DNA from: Thermoplasmata archaeon
Lineage (GTDB): Archaea > Thermoplasmatota > Thermoplasmata > Lutacidiplasmatales > UBA184
DNA length: 6,899 bases
Direction of reading: 5' to 3'
NCBI GenBank assembly: GCA_030039865.1
Contig: JASHUS010000071.1
Coordinates: 1 to 6,899 of the forward strand
Shown here one piece after another: positions 1 through 4,418 of this stretch. The notes beneath the pieces were generated by a model that did no database searches, was not told where the DNA came from, and saw only the letters and a list, made by a program, of their open reading frames with translations. How positions within the stretch are numbered: the first letter of the stretch is position 1; each line of letters begins with the position of its first letter. Position numbers and translations under genes: made by a program.

Positions 1-60
1 GCGGCCGAACAGGCCCGCGCGGCGGCGAGCGCGAACGCTCCCACGCCGCCGGCCCACTAG
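1..60 (+). CDS. C-terminal tail of an upstream protein (partial, unidentified)
   Basis: Frame 1 is open from the first base to a TAG at 58-60 and encodes the tail AAEQARAAASANAPTPPAH. The Ala/Pro-rich composition is that of a disordered C-terminus and gives no family assignment. Its orientation matches the rest of the cluster and it ends 93 bases before tatC. A tail of another Tat component or a respiratory subunit is possible but is pure guesswork. In such GC-rich DNA a 20-codon open frame can also occur by chance. Confidence 0.4.
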   Translation, partial: AAEQARAAASANAPTPPAH

Positions 61-139
61 TCCGGGCCGCGGACCCGGCATGAGCGACGGAGGACCGATC
101 GACCGACGGCGGGCACGGACCGACCCCCGCCGGAGCGGC

Positions 140-150
140 GGGGAGAGGGG
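140..150 (+). promoter_or_regulatory. Ribosome binding site of tatC
   Basis: A purine run GGGGAGAGGGG ends three bases before the GTG at 154. Its GAG/GAGG core lies at a usable Shine-Dalgarno distance. No other ATG, GTG or TTG lies in this frame between the upstream stop at 58-60 and 154, so this site supports the GTG start. Confidence 0.5.
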
Positions 151-153
151 CCG

Positions 154-987
154 GTGACGGAACTCTCCCGCATCCTCGACATCCTCGGAGAGGTCCGGCG
201 CCGCCTCGTGCGGATCTTCGTCGTCCTCGCGGCGATCTTCGGTTTCCTCTTGCTCTTCGAACTGGTCCCGGTCTCGATCCCGGTCTTCGGGGTCCGGATC
301 CCGTTCGCGTACCCATGGCCGAACCCGTTCTACAACGTCACGGCGCAGATCTTCCGCGCGATGGTCGCCTGGATGCTCCCGAAGGGCGTCGAGCTCCTCA
401 ACGTCGGCGTCGGCGACTCCGTGATGGTCCAAATGGAGATCGGGATCCTCGTCACCGTCATCGTCGGGATGCCCTGGATCGTCCACGAGGTCGGCGGCTT
501 CCTCGTGCCGGCGCTGCGCCGGAACGAGCGCCAGCTCCTTCGTTCGATCGGGATCCCGGCCACGGTCCTCTTCGCGATCGGCACGGCCGCGGGCCTCCTC
601 CTCCTCACGCCGTTCACGTTCCTGCTCCTGTTCCGGTACGTCGCTGCGATGGGACTCGCGCCCGTCCTCGGCGTCCAGGACTTCGTGACGTTCGCGCTGC
701 TCTACTCGCTCGCCTTCGGGGTCGTCTTCGAGCTCCCGGTCTTCATCTACGCGCTCACCCGGCTCGGGGTCGTCAAGGCGTCCGCCTGGCGCCAGCACTG
801 GCGCGCGGCGATCCTCGGCGCGCTGGTCTTCGGCATGATCGTGACGCCGGACAACTCGGGGATCACGATGCTCCTGATCGCGGCCCCGATGATCGGCCTC
901 TACTTCGGCGGCGCCTACTTCGCGCGGCGCTGGGAAGCGAAGCGGGAGGACCCGCGCTCCCCGATCTCGGCGGTGGGGGTGGGCTAG
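154..987 (+). CDS. tatC: Sec-independent (Tat) protein translocase subunit TatC
   Basis: Polytopic membrane receptor of the twin-arginine translocase, which binds Tat signal peptides and exports folded proteins. The 277 residues carry the family landmarks in order. The N-terminal E-x-R element is at E13/R15 (E15/R17 in E. coli TatC). The loop signature GGFLVPALRRNERQ is at 114-127, with F116 and E125 matching E. coli F94 and E103. FGVVFELPVF at 188-197 has E193, and TPDNSGITMLL at 231-241 has D233. About six hydrophobic helices are visible. The first external loop (about 37-80) is long and Pro/Tyr-rich, with LPKG at 75-78, and looks more like archaeal than E. coli TatC. Translation starts at GTG 154. 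The TatA-like gene follows after four bases and the Rieske gene is close by, which suggests dedicated export of the Rieske protein. The family call is firm; the dedicated role is inference. Confidence 0.95.
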   Translation: MTELSRILDILGEVRRRLVRIFVVLAAIFGFLLLFELVPVSIPVFGVRIPFAYPWPNPFYNVTAQIFRAMVAWMLPKGVELLNVGVGDSVMVQMEIGILVTVIVGMPWIVHEVGGFLVPALRRNERQLLRSIGIPATVLFAIGTAAGLLLLTPFTFLLLFRYVAAMGLAPVLGVQDFVTFALLYSLAFGVVFELPVFIYALTRLGVVKASAWRQHWRAAILGALVFGMIVTPDNSGITMLLIAAPMIGLYFGGAYFARRWEAKREDPRSPISAVGVG

Positions 988-991
988 CCCG

Positions 992-1393
992 ATGGCGCTC
1001 TTCTCCGACGTCGACTGGATCATCATCCTCGCCGCGGCGCTCTTCCTCCTGTTCGGCAAGGACTCCGGCCAGGTCCTGCGGCAGATGGGCCGATGGTACG
1101 GCCGCGCGGGCCGGTTGAAGCAGGAGCTCCTCGGGGAGTTCGCGAAGGCGGCGGACCTCCCGATGCCTCCGGCCGGCGCGCCGATGAGCGTGCGCGGGAT
1201 GCTGATGGGGATCGATCCGGTCCCAACGCAGACGCCGGGGATCCCGGCGGCCGTGCGGATACCGCCCGGTCCCACCCCGGTCCCACCGCCCACGGTGCCG
1301 TCCCCACCCAACCCGTGGACCGGCGGGGCGCCGATCCCGACCTGGTCGATGACGATGCCCGTCGCGCCGAGCGAGTGGGAGGTCACCCGGTGA
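992..1393 (+). CDS. TatA/TatB-like Tat translocase subunit with Pro-rich tail
   Basis: TatA-type proteins have one short N-terminal membrane helix, an FG hinge and an amphipathic helix, and assemble with TatC to form the translocation pathway. Here the helix covers about 8-21, FG is at 21-22 and an amphipathic, basic helix runs about 25-50 (K23, R30, R34, R38, R41, K43). The canonical F-G-P-x-x-L-P after the hinge is replaced by FGKDSGQVL, so a strict TatA or TatB assignment is uncertain. The spacing of R34 and G39-R41 resembles the TatA helix. Residues 58-126 are Pro/Gly-rich and probably disordered, which makes the protein (133 residues) longer than a typical TatA. ATG 992 lies four bases after the tatC stop, behind a weak G-rich stretch at 972-983. 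Adjacency to tatC strongly supports the call. Confidence 0.8.
   Translation: MALFSDVDWIIILAAALFLLFGKDSGQVLRQMGRWYGRAGRLKQELLGEFAKAADLPMPPAGAPMSVRGMLMGIDPVPTQTPGIPAAVRIPPGPTPVPPPTVPSPPNPWTGGAPIPTWSMTMPVAPSEWEVTR
1378..1383 (+). promoter_or_regulatory. Ribosome binding site (GGAGGT) for the 61-residue protein
   Basis: A perfect GGAGGT lies inside the end of the TatA-like gene, six bases before the GTG at 1390. It is the main evidence that this short frame is translated from 1390 rather than being part of a longer open frame reaching further upstream. Confidence 0.7.
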
Positions 1394-1575
1394 GCGCGCT
1401 CGGCCCGGACCAGATCGTCACGCTCACCGAGATCCTCGTCGTGCTGATGGGGATCGGGATCATCTGGCTCGTCTACCGCGGGAGCGGCAACGCCGAGCTG
1501 CCCGGCGATGCGCCGGTCCCGACGCCCGACGGGATCGACGACGCGATCCCGGACACGCGGGGGAGGACGCTATGA
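1390..1575 (+). CDS. Small single-helix membrane protein of unknown function
   Basis: This 61-residue protein is not recognised. It begins at GTG 1390, overlapping the previous stop as GTGA, with GGAGGT six bases upstream. It ends in an ATGA overlap with the Rieske start. One membrane helix is predicted at about residues 12-29 (EILVVLMGIGIIWLVYR at 14-30). A short N-terminus precedes it and an acidic, Pro-rich tail follows (D40, D48, D50, D51, D55). A Y29-R30 pair follows the helix, which hints that the tail is cytoplasmic. It lacks the FG hinge and amphipathic helix of TatA. Its place between Tat and Rieske genes suggests a Rieske assembly factor, a Tat accessory protein or a small subunit of the bc complex. 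This is inference from context only. Confidence 0.72.
   Translation: MSALGPDQIVTLTEILVVLMGIGIIWLVYRGSGNAELPGDAPVPTPDGIDDAIPDTRGRTL
1562..1566 (+). promoter_or_regulatory. Ribosome binding site (GGAGG) for the Rieske gene
   Basis: GGAGG lies five bases before ATG 1572 and eight before the adjacent ATG 1575, so either of the two consecutive ATGs could be used. It supports initiation here even though this leaves a long extension before the membrane anchor. Confidence 0.65.
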
Positions 1576-2408
1576 TGCGCGACCTCCCGTCGTGCTGGCC
1601 GACGTGCCCGGTCGGCGGGGCGCGCCCCAATCCGTTCGGCCTCCCGGTCGGCCAGATCCGCCGCGTCGCCGCGACGCCGTCGAGCGGGGAGGACGGCGAG
1701 GTCGACGAGACGAAGCGCAATATCCTGAAGCTCCTCGCGGTCGCGGGGCTCGTCGGCGCCGGCGCCGGCGGTCTCGCCGGCGGGGCGCTCCAGTACGTCC
1801 AGCCGCCGACGATCGGGATCTCCGCCTACCCCAAGGTCCAGCTGCTCGACGCCGACGGCTCGCCCCTCACCGTCACGAAGGTCGAGAACGAGTACAACGT
1901 CGAGACGAGCCAGGACGTCATCTTCTACTATCCGCTCCAGAACGAGCCGAACTTCCTCCTCAACGTCTACCCGGCGTCGGGTACGCCGAACTCCGGGGGG
2001 ACGAACGGCGCGGAGAACGTGCCGTACGGGATCGGCACGCACCAGTCGATCGTCGCGTACAGCGCGATCTGCCAGCACTTGGGCTGCCCCGTCCCCGCGA
2101 TCTCGTTCTACCCGCCGGGGACCTGCCCGCAGACGCCCGGTGGCAAGACGTTCTACATCCACTGCTCGTGCCACGGCTCGACCTACGACACCACGAACTC
2201 GGCGTCGAACCTGACCGGGCCCGCGGTGCTGCCCCTCCCCCAGGTGCTGCTCGAGACCGACTCGGCCGGGAACATCTACGCCTACGGGATGCGGCCCGGC
2301 AGCCCGCCGGTGAACGGGCACCTCAACACCCTGCAGGGCGACTACGGCGTGGGCGCGACCTCGCAGCTCACGAAGGAGACGCCGATCATCCTCTGCAACA
2401 TCGTCTAG
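1572..2408 (+). CDS. Rieske [2Fe-2S] protein of a cytochrome bc-type complex
   Basis: High-potential Fe-S subunit that takes electrons from quinol at the outer face of the membrane and hands them to a carrier or oxidase. Cluster-binding box 1 is CQHLGC, with ligands C167 and H169 and disulfide cysteine C172. Box 2 is CSCHGSTYD, with ligands C198 and H201 and disulfide cysteine C200. An anchor helix covers about 51-76 and is preceded by TKRNILKLL (48-56), close to the Tat consensus S/T-R-R-x-F-L-K but with Lys for the first Arg. Another 47 residues precede that motif, including C8 and C12. No alternative ATG, GTG or TTG lies in frame between the start pair and the anchor. An insert with C184 separates the two cluster boxes. 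Total length is 278. The gene overlaps the previous one by ATGA and cytochrome b follows after 12 bases. Confidence 0.95.
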   Translation: MMRDLPSCWPTCPVGGARPNPFGLPVGQIRRVAATPSSGEDGEVDETKRNILKLLAVAGLVGAGAGGLAGGALQYVQPPTIGISAYPKVQLLDADGSPLTVTKVENEYNVETSQDVIFYYPLQNEPNFLLNVYPASGTPNSGGTNGAENVPYGIGTHQSIVAYSAICQHLGCPVPAISFYPPGTCPQTPGGKTFYIHCSCHGSTYDTTNSASNLTGPAVLPLPQVLLETDSAGNIYAYGMRPGSPPVNGHLNTLQGDYGVGATSQLTKETPIILCNIV

Positions 2409-2420
2409 GGGCCCCGATCG

Positions 2421-3770
2421 ATGACCTTCACGAACTGGTACAATCGGACCCTGAACAAGATCTGGGGGTTCGTCGAGGACCGCACCTCGATGAAGAAGTG
2501 GGCGCTCCGCCCGCAACCCGAGTTCACGTTCAAGCCGTCGTACTGGACCGGCGCGTTCGTCGTCAACGCGTTCCTCATGCAGGTCGTGACGGGCGCGTTG
2601 CTCCTCCTCTACTACCAGCCGAGCACCGCGCCGACCCTCACGGCGTGCGGCCAACCGCTCGCGACGTACTCGGTCGCGCCGGCCGCGTGGTGCTCGACGT
2701 ACTACATCATCCACTCCGTGCCGCTGGGCTCGCTCCTCCTCTCGAGCCACCTCTACGGCGCCTACGCGATGATCTTCCTGATGTTCGTCCACTTCTTCCG
2801 CGGCTACTATCTCGGCGTCTACAAGGCGCCCCGCGAGTTCTCCTGGATGGTCGGGACCCTCCTGATGATCCTGACCCTCGGGATGGGCTTCACCGGCTAC
2901 CTTCTCCCCTACACCCAGCTCTCGTACAACGCGACGAACGTCGGGATCGTCCTCGCGCTCCGGCTCCCGACCGTCGGCCCGATCCTCGGGCCGCTGATCT
3001 TAGCGGACGGGACGTCGCAAGGGCTCCTCAGCCGGATGTTCGACGCCCATGTCCTTCTGATCCCGCTCGGGCTCGCCGCGCTGCTCTACGCGCACATTGC
3101 CCTGTTCGAGTCGCACGGGATCGCGCCGCCGGCGACGTCCGACCCGGTGCAACGGCGTCGGTTCAACGAGAAGGAGGACAAGTCGAGCGTCCCGTTCATG
3201 CCCCACATCTTCTGGTACATCACGAAGTGGGGCCTCCTCTACGTCGGCCTCATCCTCGGGATCGCGGCCCTCTGGCCGTGGAGCCTCCCGACGTACGTCG
3301 GGAACGTCGCCGCCGCGGGGGTCGTGACCGAGCCCGACTGGTACTTCCTCTGGCTGTTCAAGTTCGTCGACTTCCAGGGCGTCACGCCGGTCCTCGCGAT
3401 CGGGGTCACGACGGTCCTGATCGTCTACGTCCTCTTCCTGCCGTTCCTCGACCGGTCGAAGCGGACGCATCCCCGCGACCGCCCGCTTTTCATCTGGCTC
3501 GGGACGTCGCTCCTCGAGTTCTTCGTCCTCATGACGGTCTGGGGCGGCGAGACCCCGGGCGTCCAGATCCTCCCGATGGCGGTCGCGGAGACGGTCGGCC
3601 CGCTCTTCGTCGTAACGGGGATCGTCGTCGCGCTCTTCTACTGGCGCTACCGGCGCAGCTATCTCCGCCGCCTCGCGGCGCGCGGGATGCCGTTCGCGGG
3701 CGCGTACCCCTTGCCGTCCACCGGTACGCCGGCGCCGGTCGCGGCCTCGGAGGTGTCGAGCCGTGAGTGA
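2421..3770 (+). CDS. Cytochrome b, one-piece, with b6-type histidine spacing
   Basis: Membrane subunit of the quinol-oxidising bc complex, carrying two b haems across the bilayer. The bis-His ligands are H110/H124 (14 apart, helix B) and H210/H225 (15 apart, helix D). The 15-residue spacing is the cytochrome b6 pattern; mitochondrial-type cytochrome b has 14. The text around helices B and C (HFFRGYY, KAPREFSW, GFTGYLLPYTQ) also matches b6. The quinol-site motif is PDWY (305-308) in place of PEWY. About eight membrane helices are present in one chain, with the subunit IV-like part fused on, giving 449 residues. By eye the b6 Cys35 position, which binds the extra haem c covalently, is W42. The loop between helices A and B is about 17 residues longer than in b6 and holds C76 and C91. 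The Pro/Ala-rich tail overlaps the next gene by eight bases. Confidence 0.96.
   Translation: MTFTNWYNRTLNKIWGFVEDRTSMKKWALRPQPEFTFKPSYWTGAFVVNAFLMQVVTGALLLLYYQPSTAPTLTACGQPLATYSVAPAAWCSTYYIIHSVPLGSLLLSSHLYGAYAMIFLMFVHFFRGYYLGVYKAPREFSWMVGTLLMILTLGMGFTGYLLPYTQLSYNATNVGIVLALRLPTVGPILGPLILADGTSQGLLSRMFDAHVLLIPLGLAALLYAHIALFESHGIAPPATSDPVQRRRFNEKEDKSSVPFMPHIFWYITKWGLLYVGLILGIAALWPWSLPTYVGNVAAAGVVTEPDWYFLWLFKFVDFQGVTPVLAIGVTTVLIVYVLFLPFLDRSKRTHPRDRPLFIWLGTSLLEFFVLMTVWGGETPGVQILPMAVAETVGPLFVVTGIVVALFYWRYRRSYLRRLAARGMPFAGAYPLPSTGTPAPVAASEVSSRE
3749..3755 (+). promoter_or_regulatory. Ribosome binding site (GGAGGTG) for the 87-residue protein
   Basis: GGAGGTG sits inside the end of the cytochrome b gene, with eight bases between GGAGGT and the GTG at 3763. 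It supports the GTG start and the eight-base overlap with cytochrome b. Confidence 0.7.
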
Positions 3771-4026
3771 CGCCGCCGCGAAGCCGACGTGGAACACCGC
3801 GCCGATCTGGGGGATCCTCCTCGTCTTCCTCCTCGTCGGCACGATCGGCGGCGCGACGTTCGTCTACGGGCTCTTCGGCGTCCTCGCGGGCCAGCCGATC
3901 TACGCCGTCGCCCTCGTCCTCGGGGCCGGGGTCGCGTTCCTCTCGTTCCTGTTCCTCGCCGGGATCCTCTACCGGGTCGACCGGTACCGCGGCGTCGCCG
4001 TCCGGAGGATGAAGATCTTTGAGTAG
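3763..4026 (+). CDS. Two-helix membrane protein of unknown function, bc/oxidase-linked
   Basis: An 87-residue protein not assigned to a family. Membrane helices are predicted at about 14-37 and 47-69. The Arg-rich tail YRVDRYRGVAVRRMKIFE at 70-87 should lie in the cytoplasm, which puts both ends inside. It starts at GTG 3763 behind a strong GGAGGTG and overlaps the cytochrome b stop by eight bases. The N-terminus MSDAAAKP is almost the same as that of the next protein, and both have a V-D-R-(x)-Y-R motif just after the second helix (72-76 here), so the two may be related. Haloarchaeal respiratory clusters are also known to carry small uncharacterised membrane proteins beside cytochrome b, a parallel recalled rather than tested. 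A small bc or supercomplex subunit is the best guess. Confidence 0.8.
   Translation: MSDAAAKPTWNTAPIWGILLVFLLVGTIGGATFVYGLFGVLAGQPIYAVALVLGAGVAFLSFLFLAGILYRVDRYRGVAVRRMKIFE
4004..4008 (+). promoter_or_regulatory. Ribosome binding site (GGAGG) supporting a TTG start at 4019
   Basis: GGAGG lies ten bases before TTG 4019, inside the end of the preceding gene. It favours TTG over the in-frame ATG at 4052, which has no comparable purine run at a suitable distance. Confidence 0.55.
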
Positions 4027-4405
4027 CGACGCCGCGGCCGAGCCGATCGCGATGGACCGCCGCGAGGCGCAGCGCCGCGTCCTCGACCTCTACACCGCGA
4101 TCACGGTGCTGATGCTGATCGGCATCGCGGTCCTGGTCGTCTACGCGATCCGGTTGGGGGGGCTCACCGGTCCGGGCGTCGAGAAATCGTTCGGGCTCGC
4201 GGTCGCCCTGATGTTCCTCATGGCGGCGCTGATCGTCCACACGGTCGACCGGACCTACCGCGTCTGGCCGCTCGGACGGAAGTTCGCCCCGACGCCGCCC
4301 GGCCCGGTGACGGAAGCGGGCGAGGCGCGGTTCCTGAAGATCGTACTCGTCGTCTGCGTCGCCGCCGCGCTCGCGTACATACTAGGGGGGCTTATCGCGG
4401 GATGA
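4019..4405 (+). CDS. Three-helix membrane protein of unknown function, bc/oxidase-linked
   Basis: A 128-residue protein with no recognised family. Predicted helices lie at about 24-44, 57-75 and 105-126. The basic N-terminus (DRREAQRR, 13-20) and the loop after helix 2 (VDRTYRVWPLGRKF, 76-89) should be cytoplasmic, which would leave the C-terminus outside. The start is taken as TTG 4019, behind GGAGG and overlapping the previous stop by eight bases; ATG 4052 is an alternative that would remove 11 residues. The N-terminus MSSDAAAEP and the post-helix-2 VDR-Y-R motif echo the preceding 87-residue protein. Its position, directly before oxidase subunit I and after cytochrome b, suggests a structural or assembly role joining the two complexes. 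That role is inference from gene order. Confidence 0.8.
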   Translation: MSSDAAAEPIAMDRREAQRRVLDLYTAITVLMLIGIAVLVVYAIRLGGLTGPGVEKSFGLAVALMFLMAALIVHTVDRTYRVWPLGRKFAPTPPGPVTEAGEARFLKIVLVVCVAAALAYILGGLIAG

Positions 4406-4407
4406 CC

Positions 4408-4413
4408 GGGAGG
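4408..4413 (+). promoter_or_regulatory. Ribosome binding site (GGGAGG) of oxidase subunit I
   Basis: GGGAGG lies five bases before ATG 4419 in the 13-base gap after the preceding stop. It fixes the start, and with it the extra N-terminal helix of the protein. Confidence 0.7.
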
Positions 4414-4418
4414 TTCCG

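Noticed and set aside
61..153. Possible promoter before tatC
   Set aside because: The gap is almost entirely G and C, with no TATA-like or -10/-35-like element that I can defend.
80..157. A 25-codon ATG frame between the upstream stop and tatC, ending in a GTGA overlap with the tatC start
   Set aside because: It is Arg/Gly/Pro-rich like the other noise frames of this GC-rich DNA and has no clear ribosome binding site. The overlap could be chance. It could still be a coupling leader if conserved in relatives.
1093..1389. Upstream extension of the 61-residue protein frame into the TatA-like gene
   Set aside because: The frame is open to 1093, but the extension is Gly/Ala/Arg/Asp-rich noise over the TatA-like gene. 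GGAGGT at 1378-1383 and the GTGA overlap point to GTG 1390.
1390..1575. Reading the 61-residue protein as a second TatA
   Set aside because: It has one helix near the N-terminus, but no FG hinge and no amphipathic basic helix; the tail is acidic and Pro-rich.
1473..2792. 439-codon open frame on the minus strand opposite the Rieske and cytochrome b genes
   Set aside because: Arg/Glu/Asp/Val-rich translation with no hydrophobic or catalytic pattern, mirroring codon bias on the coding strand. The same holds for the minus-strand frames opposite the oxidase and small-protein genes (for example 4392-5246 and 5298-6131).
1508..3766. Very long + strand open frame across the Rieske and cytochrome b genes
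   Set aside because: Its translation is Arg/Pro/Asp/His-rich with no family motif, and it lies out of frame with two well-supported genes. It is an artefact of high GC at third codon positions.
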